Assembly: GCF_040581485.1 (NCBI RefSeq)
Contig: NC_090135.1
Span: 7,495,001-7,559,000, forward strand
Direction: 5' to 3'
Length of the DNA stretch: 64,000 bases
Source of the DNA: Linepithema humile
Lineage: Eukaryota; Arthropoda; Insecta; Hymenoptera; Formicidae
Position 1 is the stretch's first letter. Each line of letters starts with the position of its first letter. The notes under the pieces were generated by a model. It was not told the DNA's origin and did not search any database. It saw only the letters and a program-made list of their open reading frames with translations. Of this stretch, positions 28,601-40,600 are shown one piece after another. The position numbers and the translations under genes are program-made.

Positions 28601-31600
28601 TGTGGCTAAAAGTCATTAAGATTTGCTATGTTTAATATGTCAAGAACATATTACATTCCAAAGATTATCCTAGGGTCACTTCAGGATACCATAAATGTTC
28701 GGAGATAATCTGACTTTCTTACTTCGATCTCAGAGATAACTCATTCGTTATTCTAGATGTGCTCTATGTGGGTGAAAAAGCAAACATTTCGTGGTCACCA
28801 TTCAAGCGCACGAAATAAAGTATCGCCCACTTGTTCTCGCATGAGATGCGAATTGGAGAAGTTATTGGGCAAAAGAAAAATAAAAAGGGTCTTCATTCTC
28901 GAAAAGAGAAAAAGATTAAATACAACATCAGTGGTAGATGTAAAAAATACACCTTAATCGTAAAAAAAACTATATTAGCTGGAGAAAGTTGTCCTCAATT
29001 TTAATCATTTTTATATATATGATAATGTAGATTTTTATATTAATTATGATAAATTTGGATTCTCTTTCTCAATGCCGTAAGAATGCTCGCAATATCCTCA
29101 ACAATGTTCGAGGGGAGCGAAGGAAAAGCGACGCCTTTCTCCGTCAAGGCCGACGTCGATGCCGACACCGTCGCTGTGGGTTCGACCTGATTGCCCTACG
29201 TGAACTAAAGTAGTATCGTAACAAGCATAACAGCCAGAGCGATCTCGTAGGTGATACGCTGCAAGAGTTGCCAGCACGCAGCCCTAGGTGCCCAAGAAAC
29301 ATTTTCAAAACCTTACAATTATTTAATTGTTTAAAAAAAAAACTTTTATCAAACGCGATATATCGCAACAAAATATTCTGTTTCGCTGACAATTCTTATT
29401 AATGTTTTTCTGCATTTTCCGTAATAAATTTTCAAATATCGAAATTTTATTCGGATATCACCCTGCAACGTAGTTCTGCTATTACGAAACACACGTAAAC
29501 AAAAGCTTATTAAAACTGATTTACATGAATTTAAATAATGTTGCCGAATTAAATAACCAACAGTCATTTAACACTCATGCCGTTAATTAAATTAATTAGC
29601 GATCGCATGGAAACATAATGGCGGACTAGACTAAATTAATGTTTACATTTTTACTTTTCATATTGTTCAATTTAATAACTAGTTTCGTTAAATTTATACC
29701 AGCGATCAAGAAATTGAGCTATTTCTAAAGAAACATTATAAAGAGAAGATTTGAGATGTTCAAAAGATTTTAAGCAAAGTTCAGAGAAATTTTTTTCAAC
29801 TTTATGCATGATTTCTAAAGTTAAAATTTTCTTGCTAATTTTATACTCAGCTTGTAAGTAACGCTACTTGGAGCAAACACACCGTCAAAAAAAAAAGCTT
29901 CACGGGTTTTAAAAACTGACTCTTTAAGTTTTCTACTTTTTGAAAAATTGCTTAGAGCAATTAGCTTAGAGCATTGCTGACAAAGTTATGTAAATTTATA
30001 TTTCATAGTTCTTATTTAAAATTAATTTCTTAATTTTGCCGAGCAGCTTATTTAGTGTATCATAAAAATAATAAAAAATTGATGAAATAATATTACATAT
30101 AATTATGCTACATTAAATATATTATTACAAGCATACGTTTATAAATTGAGAAAAATATTTTTTTTTATTTGTGCGCTATTATTGTACGTGTGGAATTACA
30201 TTCTTAACTCTTCAACTTCGAAATTTGGAATTTAAGAAGAACGTTTAGGACGCGATATTAAATGATAATGTGTTTTATCGAAGACAGATAAGTACTTTTC
30301 ACATAGTTGAAACATGGATGAGAGCGCCGGTGGGAAGGTCTAACTATAAATAGCGTTAGAATATCCATTTAAGTTCGTACGCACGTTAAATCGATCGACC
30401 TCTACTCGCTACAACGAGGTCTTACGTTACCTGCTGATAAACACACTGATCTCTCCTCTCGAAGAGGAAAACTCACGTATTTATACCGTCAATCGTGTTT
30501 GATAACGACAGTAAACACGAGCGTAGAATTTAAAAGTGCACATCAGCGTGCAGAATCTAAAGTACCCTAAACAATACAGGATAATAGTATTCGCGTGACA
30601 AATAGGCGTCAGAGTTAATCGTGCAAGATACATATGATATTTGCGCCAAATTTATTTTCAAAATAAAATATAAAATATATATTATATATAGTACAACTGT
30701 TCTCCTTTTGAGTCGGGGATAGAATAAGCCCACAATATCCCCCGCTTGACGTAAGAAGCGACTGAAAGGGGTTTTACAGGGTGCTAACAAAGCCCTCCTG
30801 TAAAAAATATAAAGCCGGACAGATGTCTAGAAAACGATCCCGCACACGAAAAACTAAAACGTTGAACAGGGATTTCGAGGGATATCATTTTGACTAATTC
30901 TTTGATTTTGTGGAGAAAATCGGAGCTTCTAGTTTCCATTCGAAATTTTAGAATACTCGAGAGAATCGTAAAAAAATGGCACTGCCGTGTTTCATTTCGT
31001 ATTCGCCTCATTTCTCACTCAAACTTTGAATGCCATTCGAATCTCACTCGTATCGAATACATAGTCGATACCCGGTTATATTTCCTCCCAAATCTTCCCT
31101 CGTAGAAAGAGGATTCGTAGGAAATTGCGTGTCACTGAATATTTGAGTATTCGATGACGATTTCTTGAGGTGAAAAATTTCTTTAAGAAGAGAAGAAAAG
31201 AGAATACAGAAAACAAATAGAGAAATAAAAATACAAAACAAATTACTATATATGCAAATGATGTTCTTTAATATGCAGAGTCCAAATAATTAAAATGCAG
31301 AATAATGAGTATTATTATTCGGAACTTTATTTTATCAAATATTGCATGAAATACTTTGCAAATTTGCATACATTTTACAAAATTAATTTTGTTGAAGCGA
31401 TGTCCGTCTAAATACTCGTGCGAATAATTGCGCGATTTCATTGTAAATTTATTACGAAAGTCAAGTGCCTTTTTTTGTGTAAACTGCAACCAAAGCTGCG
31501 TTCAGCTGCATTATAGCCGTCTCTTGTGGCGTCATGCACACCGCATAATGTCCCATTACACCGTGTCCATCGATATATGTATACACAAAGAACGGGCCAC

Positions 31601-34600
31601 GTGTAAAATCGCAATGTAAATCGTTCGTCATAAGTGTGTGCGTTACGCAAAACGCACACTGCAAACTTCACAGATAAATAAACATATCCCGCAATTCACG
31701 GAACCGAGAACATTTAGGGAAACTTAATTTAGATTTAAATCATGTTAGATCGATATTCGTGGAATTATATTCTTTAAATTTTTACTAAAAATTTTTATTG
31801 CGTATTTCTGCAATTCCACAAAACTTGATTGAATTATTATCATAAATTTTATTAAGAATTTTAACCTTGTATTTATGTTAATGAATCTAGAGAAGCGTAT
31901 GTTGAATATACAACGCGGGAGAAAAATGTTGCGTATTTTGAACATTATGTTTGGATATTCAATGTAGCGAGACATTGTTTGCATGAATGTTACGTATTGC
32001 CCTGGCAATCAAAGCAATCTTTCAAAGCAGGAGCACACATCAGTATTTATTCATGCTCTGCACAGCCCTCGGCATAATCGCTCCGCAAACATTCATTTTC
32101 GCCCCTCACTCTCATCTCATCTTATTTCACTCTCTATAACCTGTGATTTATGCACTAATCTTCTAAATGTGATGAACGGTATGAAATACGGTCAAATATA
32201 GCGTACATTTTTTAATTTTATCATTAATATTTATATTTTTTTACACGATTTACGCGTTTAAAATATTTTTTATTTGCATATTAAACGAATTTCATGCGAC
32301 ACCGTGGAAAAATGTACACCGAGTGTGCATTCTCGTAAAAGATAATTTGTCATAGATTTCGTTTTATTGACGGGACGAAGACGAATACAATGAAGCATGC
32401 GAGTACAATAGCAACAAGACGAGACATCGCGACGCGAAGTGTCGCACGAGCTCATAAATGGGCCAATGAAGGGGTGGGAAACCCGTGGAATGTTCTACGT
32501 TGCACTCTATATTCTTCACGGTCAGATTGCTTGTCCAACTAGCTTGTCTTAACAATTAAATTAAATTAAACAAAACACTCTGTTTTATAGATATTTTACG
32601 TGTTTTTTGGAGAAGAGAAAAAAGATGTATCTTTATGCATATTTTAACGTATTGATTACGAAGCAGAAATGAAACAGCTGCTTATGTTACTTAAACAAGT
32701 TGCTAAAAAAGAAATCTAAATAATTCTATTTAAAAAAACGAGAAAAAAATTTGCAAAACGTGTGTCGGACGATGCGGCCAGTTATTTCGATCATTTTTAT
32801 CAGGCAAAATAAGAAAGGCCGAAGTGACGGCTGACTTGGCAAAACAGTAGCTAATGGAACGGGAATGCTAAAATCACATTCGAGAGGTTTTCAAAGATGT
32901 CAAAATCCACCATGTGGTGCCGATAATGGACGCTCCCCTGCTCCACATGCGCTGCATTAAGCGAACATTATTGTCTTAATGTAAAAATTGAGACGTAACA
33001 CTTGTTTATTTGATTATATTTAAACTCTATTTGCATCATTTTATCTTTATATATTTCTTCAGTTATCTCACTTTTCGCCAAGTACCGTCTCGATTTTTCA
33101 TGAAATCAGAACGTGGAACTTAAAGCTAACAGCCTTCTTGCTACCTTTTCTCGGCGCCAAAAGCCTTCGTTTATACTTGGCTGAAACTTTCATCGAGATC
33201 GGGAAATTTTGCCACACGTGTTACTGGCGATAATTTTATCGCGATAATTTTCCCACGAAGCAAGGTAAAGACATAGGAGAAACCCGTGTCTAATGGGGTC
33301 GTAAAGGCAAAATCGCACGTTTCGCGTGAACGCGATGTCCATTATCGTTCCCTACTGACCTCGATACACCATACTTTTCATTTCGCGCACGTTTCAGGTA
33401 AGAACAGGTAATATCAGAGCTAGGCATGGATATTTTTAGTATTAACTCTTAAAATATTAAGCTACTACTGATCGTGATAAATGTTATGCGGAAGCCATTT
33501 TAATTTGAAAAAAAAATGAAATAAAGATTCTTGCTGATGCAATTATTAAAAATTGCAGAGGAAAAAGCAACATTTGTTTTTAAAAACTCTCGTCAAAAAA
33601 TTACGCGATAGAACTGGATGCGTCCTATAAAATCTGACGCATCGCTTCACTGGAAACTCTTGAGTGCCCTTTAGAGAAAGTCCCACCCTCAGAGTGAGCA
33701 CTTTTATATTTAGCAATTTAATTTTAAACTAAACCTTCTAAATCGATAAACTTAGTTTTTTCTCGCGCAAATCGTTTTCTTTATTGTCAAATTCAAATTT
33801 CTTATTATTTTATTCTGCGATCGATATTTGTGCGGTAATACAGCTAACACAAGACAGTTGTGTGTTTGCTAAGAAAGTAAACAAAAAAAAGGGATTTTTG
33901 CGATCAATTATTATGACATATTTTTAAATCTTCTTAAATATAGATAATGAACGCTACAATTCGATAATAACGTATTCCAACCTCGTTTGTAGGTCACTTC
34001 GAAAAGCAACTTAACATCTCACAAACTCTGAACATTCCTTAAATAGATCGTGTCAGAGCGGAAAGTTTAGAAAAGATTTATTTTCAAGTTAGAAGTCTAG
34101 TATGAAAAGTTTGAAGATGAATTGAGAGCATTGTAAAACGCGCAATATTATCTCTAAATTATTCATTTAGTTTGAATAACATAATCAAAGTTGAGACAAT
34201 AACGATCGGATTCATCAATAATTCTTATATAATTTTTAATTACCGAAAACATTTCTCTATTTAAGTAAGTAAGTATTACTATTTTTTTTTGTTTAAAACA
34301 TTTTTACTTAAAAAACGTGTTTTCAATTTAACGTTAAATTCTTTCAGAAAAATTTCATATATTGATTTCAATACGTTGTTTATGAAGCCCGAGAGATTGC
34401 GAACAATTGCGAGAAATTAGAGAGTCACACACATTGAAAACGAGTATTACGATGCGATTGTCAGAATTCAGATTGAGAACAAGAATGATTTATGAATTAT
34501 TTTAAAAAAATTTTAATTATATTTAAAGCAATAATATAAATTAATATGCAGTTTAATAATTTGAAGAGAAAACTACACAAAAACTTTGCCGGCGATCAAT

Positions 34601-37600
34601 AAAACTTCCTTAGGAATTATTCGACGAATTTATCCGTTTCTCACGAGTAAAGTATTTGTCATCCTTCTAGTCCTTTTATCTCAGAAAACTCCTATTTTTA
34701 TCCAAGGGTGGCGACAATCTGGCGATACTTATCAACGTGACTGTGTAGCATTACGTCTCTCACCTAACACGCCACAATTTTTTTTTTATCAAGATCAAAA
34801 AAGGATAAGATACTATAAATTGCGATTATTTGATAGAATAGAATAAAAATTGTCTAATTGTAGTACATTTTTGTTATTTAAAATGAAATAGAAACATATT
34901 ATATATAATAAATTTTTATCGTTCAAATTAATGAATTTACTGTCAAGAAATAATTCCACGAAAAGTCTGCGAGATGATTCCAATTACGCAACGTCAGGCT
35001 ACTCAACGTTAAATTAGTTGTAGGCTGAATTCCAACAATAAGCTGTCACTGACTAATTGGTCAATTACAGACCGGTATCATTGAAGACCACGATTCCGAC
35101 ATATCGGAATTTTGCGCGTTTTATTTATATAAGCAGAGCTTATTTTTGAAATATTTTTAGAACTTCTATATTTTTTGAATAATTAATGTTGTGCAAATTA
35201 TATATATTTTTGATACAATTTACGATAAAGATGTATTAAATGCTAATCTCCATAATACAATTGTAAAATCATAAAAGTTTAGTTTTATAAAAAAATTAGT
35301 TTTAAAAAATTTATATTAATATATGTATGTAAGAAAATATATAGAATATTTTCTAATGATATTGTTTTAATATTATTGTCAAATTTCACAGTTTTGTGAA
35401 ACAAAGTTCTGATTGTAAACGTGTGAAAGGGCAGCGAAATTCTAATTGTCTCCTACAAGTCACTAATTACTGATCAAGCTGCGATAGGAATGCATTGTGT
35501 ACACTGTAGCATCGTGCAGTATCCCCTGTTGCGTAGTTAATTGCAGTAGACAAGTGATCTGCATTCGCTCGAATATAATTATGGAACATTTCGATGGCCA
35601 CATATGTATTTGTGGTATAATACGAAACGACTCAAAATTGGTAAAAATATGTAAATCAAATAATCTATCAAATAATCTATTTATATGTATTTTATCAATT
35701 AATATAGTTTCGTAATAACGTAACATTTACACGATAGATCTTAAAATAATTAGAAGAACTTTTATCTTTATACTATATATCTTATGCAATATATCTATTT
35801 CGGTGTTTGAAATGCAATATTCTTAGTAATTTTACACCGCTAATTTATGAAGTGAAGTATGCACCAGATAACATCCGGCTATGTAATTATTCAGTGTAAG
35901 TTTCTAATTACTGATCGTACCTTAGAGATAGCGATCGATCCTTACATTGTGCTTAACCATCGCGGTTGTAACATGCTCTCCATAAGTACCTTTAGTAACT
36001 GATACAATCCGATAACACTACCCAGTAACGCTATTATTAGCGTTTAACGAAAATATAATTTTGAATAGCCTTGTGTTTTTGATTAATTCATAGTAAACAT
36101 TGTGATGTTCTCTTTTATATCTTCTCTTTGCGATCTGATCGCGATGGCACCGTATATTTACCTCTTGGCAGTGAATTTCTTATCGGCGTAGACCTTTACG
36201 ACCTCACGACATTCATTTGATGCAATCTTACGAGTTGCAGTAACTTGTCCATCGAGAAACTAGATATTATGAAAATCGTGGTACCACCTTTTTCATTTTT
36301 ACTCGGAACACAATAACTTTAACATAATTGTTCCTCAGTTTCGAGATATTTTTTTCAGATATCGTATATTTCCTTTTCTTTCATTTTAATTTAAGTCTCG
36401 TACGGTTGACTATTTTTAGAAATGTAGAATTTTCTTTATTAAAATAAGGAATTTATTGCGATTAAATTGGTTTTTCGAAGGAAAGAATAAAAAAAGGAAA
36501 ACTTGTATAATCACGTAACGATCAAATATTCCGAATAATTAATTATTCTAATTAATTATTTCTCTGATTAATTATTTCTATGATTAATAATTGATTTTGT
36601 AACATTAAAAAGGACGGGAAGTATATGTTACTCACTCTGTCTGATTATCTTCGAAAGTTAGACTGCCTTCGGTATGCACGTATTGCTTGCCGGGTTTTGC
36701 GGTGCCCTCCACAGTGCGATAGGGAATGATAACACGACCTCGGGCCCCACTGTAGCGTATCACTCGTAGGGGATGCTGGCCCACACTTTCCACTAGCTCC
36801 ACGTCTCTTTCAGGGAAACCAAATATGCCGCTGTGATCATCATCCAAAATCATTACTGTCGCCAGGCTTGGCGAGACGAGCATTGCTGGCTGTGACACGT
36901 TACTGAGCCTAAAAAAATCAGAAAATTCTCACACTAATTTATTAGGTATTAACAAAAGAATAATAGTTTAGCAAAACGATAGCACATGCTATAATAATAA
37001 AATTTTCAAAACAAAAATGCTGCTTTAAGTCGTCATATTTGTATTTTTAAAAAGGAGATATATCTATTTTTATAAGTTTTATTTATTAAAGATTAATTAA
37101 ATTTTAAAATAATTAATTAATATTTTTTCTGCAATCACTGTGATATAAATAGCTTTTACGTCCTTCGGATCGACAAGCTCTTGATTGCATATCCTATAAT
37201 TCGGAGGTAGACAAATCTTTTATTTTCCGTCTAAAAATGTCATCTTATAGAATACTTTTAATCAGATTTGCAGATGATCCGCTCTATAATTTCAACGCTG
37301 AATGTTGGCCATTCAGAGGAGATTTCTCCAGGATTTTATTTTTATCTGGCCTCCTTTGATATCTTTTCTGAATAAGATGCTTTTTTGCTTTTTACTCTTA
37401 TCTAAATTCTTCTATTTTATTTCGCGATATAAACAATAGTCTTTGTTTTCTACATTATTTATTTATTTATTATATTTTTATTATTTATTTAATATTTATT
37501 TATCTTATTTATTCTGCTTTTTTTATAATAACGCGCTCATTGAACGAATACTATTTGCGCGAGATAAGAAAATCTATAGTTTACACCGATAATTAAATTC

Positions 37601-40600
37601 AAACTCGTGAGGCATACAAAGATTATTAAGTAACAATAGTTTTCTCCTCGACCCACATCGCTAATAATCGCTGCAACACTTTTCTGTAATCGATGCAGAA
37701 ATACAGAAACGAGCGAATTTAATATCCTCCGCGGGTTATTTTCATCGAATTATCAAATACGTTTATCTCAGCGTACATTTTACTTATAAATTTAAGTGTA
37801 CATGCATGTGCGATTTTTGCGCGACCTCACGATGCAATCTGACATGCAAAGTTACGTTCCAAATAATTTAAATATGAGGCTACCTTGCTTGTACAATTTC
37901 TAATAATGGCGTGAAATAAAAGAGTCTGCACGGAGAAAATTTTATATCAAAAATTATTATGTACGGCAGTACTCGCGGACTGTGAAGGAGTTATAAAAAT
38001 TTTTATTATGTTTTTCACATAGTATTTAAACTTATAACTCCTCTTATTGTGCGCGACTACTGCCGTATCATAGTAATTTGTTATATAAAATTTTCTTCGT
38101 GTATTCGTTCTAGTTATACTTTATTGACCTCACCGAGAAACACATCTCCGTGCTTGCATAAAATATAGATATATACACGTAAAAAGATCGAAAGAAAAAA
38201 AGAGAAAAATATCATGCAAAAGATATAACTAAAGAATAGCTCTAAAGTCGGCGGTATATGTGATACCAATCGAACATCTTTTATCATTTATGCGTAAGCG
38301 TATTTTTGTAATGCGACAAGGGAGCAATTTCTTTCTACGTAAACAGACTGAATTAATTATAAACATTTTCCTCGTAACATTATCATTGTTCAATTTTAAC
38401 GATTACGACATTTACAATAAAAGAGACAAAGAATACGGGAAATAGAAATAAACTAATTAAATATATGCTGCTTAATTGAATATACTAATCATGTAGTAAT
38501 TGCATTCTGTGTGTATAAATGTTAATTAAGAATGCTAGTAAGAGCTTGAGTTTTATGAAGAAGAATAGTCACGCTAATCGCTCTTAATGCCTTTGATTAA
38601 ATCAATTAGTAACGGCTTATTCGCTGATTAAATTGCGGATGCCACTTGTTTGAAATGAATTGGATGATTGCCCCTTCGCCGATAGTCAATGATCATAGTA
38701 CGCTAGATGCATTATAGATGCACTTTGAAGAACCACGCCTCTTTCGAAAGCGAACCCGATCGCATAAAATTGTTTCTACATACAGGGTGTTTCATAATGT
38801 CCGTGTCAACGCTCGTGTGCGAGTAGAGTGCGGTAAACTGAGTAAAAAAGTTCTTTACCGTTTTGCAATTTTCGCAATAATAATTGAGATATTAATTAAA
38901 AAGGATTGACGAATAATCGCGCGTTGCACGCGGCTAGACCGTAGGCTGTACATACACTCTAGGCGTGACAGCAACGAGGATCGCACGGCAACGGAAAATA
39001 ACAACGCATGGCGAGAGCAAGAGTAATACGTGTTATTATTTTTCGTTGCCGTGCGATCCTCGTTGCTGTCACGCCTAGAGTGTAGCCGTGCGCAACGCGT
39101 GATTATTCGTCAGTCTACCTGCACACGAGCGTTGGCACGGACATTATGAAACACCCTGTATATAATATAGTGACTTAAAATGCCACAAGCTATCTAGCCA
39201 CCATAAATTATTGAGATTAGCATAATAATTATACGTGATATACAATTGATAAAAATCTAGATAATAAATAATATATATTTGCGATTATTAATATCATATA
39301 AGTAATTTTTTGCAATCTAAATTTTGCAAAACCGAATACAAAAATTTTATTCTTGATCGAATTTCTCAAGTGGATTTTTTAATAGAATCTTAAACTGAGG
39401 ATATAAATATCGAAATATTTATTCGATTTTAATGTTGAAATATGCAAAATCGTAAAGAATACGATGTTTAATGAAACTTTAGCGAAAGTATAATTGTTTT
39501 AATTTTTTAATGTGAAATATTATTCTCCTCTTCGAAAATATGTTATCATTTTGCAAAAATAATGATCATTTCACCAACCTAACGTAGAAATGCTCGTCTT
39601 CTTCAAACAATTCATCATCGATAACAGAGAGCTTGATGGTCTTATTGGTTTCGCCAGGTGCGAAGTTTAGAGTGCCTTTAGCGCTGACATAATCAGATCC
39701 TGCTTCGGCGGAACCATCCTCCGTGCAATAATCCACACTGCAGGGTCTGCTGAGATCGCCTCCAGCTCTAGTAACTCCCACTTCGAAGGTTCCGACGTTC
39801 TCCATCACGGTATAATGACCGGGTTCAAAGAACACTCTCATGGCATTGACGTGTTCAATGTCGATACTCTCGGCTTCCGCTTTCTGCAACTCGGCCTTGA
39901 CCTCGCTGAGGTCACTTTGCGCTCTTTCGCTGATCTTCCTACTAAGATTCCCCGCGCCCACCATTTTTCTCGTAGCCTGCACTCTGTAAAAAGCCCTGCT
40001 CTTCGGGCCCTTACCCAGTACCTCTTCGTGAGCCATGACTTCCAATTGTTCCAGCGGTAGAGCAGGGTACTTTTTGCGCAATTCTTTCAAAGTATTAATG
40101 TAGTCTCTTCGAGTTTGCTCGAACTCCCGCGCTTCAGGGGAGTCAGCATCGGCCAGGCGGTCCACCATGCCGTGGAGACCATCTTGTTGAGGCTTGATCT
40201 CCAGCTCCACCCCCACCTCGGAATCCCCGGCCTCCGCCTGTACGATCACACCCCGCTTGTTCATTCGGTAGCCCTTGTTCAGATATTTGTAGATCAGCAG
40301 CCGTCGATCGGCGACGTAAGCCGTCAAAACTGTGGCCGGGAAGAAAGAGAAGGTCAGTATGCCTTCCCAGACCTCCAGCACACCCGGACTGGAGACCGCC
40401 AGGATAATGTAGAGCCACACGTAAGCGAAGATGCTCCAAGTGGCCGTGACGAAAAACACACGCAGATGCTTTATCTTTCGGGTCTCTCCGTTAGGAATCA
40501 CGAATACGCATAAAGCAATGATGACGAAGAGATTGTAGGCGGCGGAGCCGACGATCGTACCCGGACCTAGCTCGCCAGCCTGGAAATTCTTCGCCCAAAT

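Larger units (their letters stand above)
24521..36635. other. Large Calx intron between exons C and B
   Basis: 12.1 kb. It holds the 108-bp tandem repeat (24798-25070), a GC-richer patch at 29100-29300 with a weak ND1/NuoH-like reading, a phrase near 30720-30790 that resembles degenerate retroelement tail sequence, and a 9-bp perfect hairpin at 31636-31659. No exon recognised. Confidence 0.5.
36909..39578. other. Calx intron between exons B and A
   Basis: 2.7 kb. It contains two terminal-inverted-repeat elements (about 37929-38103 and 38783-39158); the rest is AT-rich without a recognised gene. Confidence 0.6.

Noticed and set aside
30720..30790. CCCGCTTGACGTAAGAAGCG phrase resembling a retroelement tail
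   Set aside because: Only a dim resemblance; no coding remnant, poly(A) or target duplication could be found.
31636..31659. 9-bp perfect hairpin GTGTGCGTT/AACGCACAC
   Set aside because: Isolated, short, and not near any gene end; expected by chance in this amount of DNA.
40115..40513. 132-codon plus-strand and 98-codon minus-strand ORFs inside Calx exon A
   Set aside because: Shadow frames of a GC-rich, clearly coding exon.
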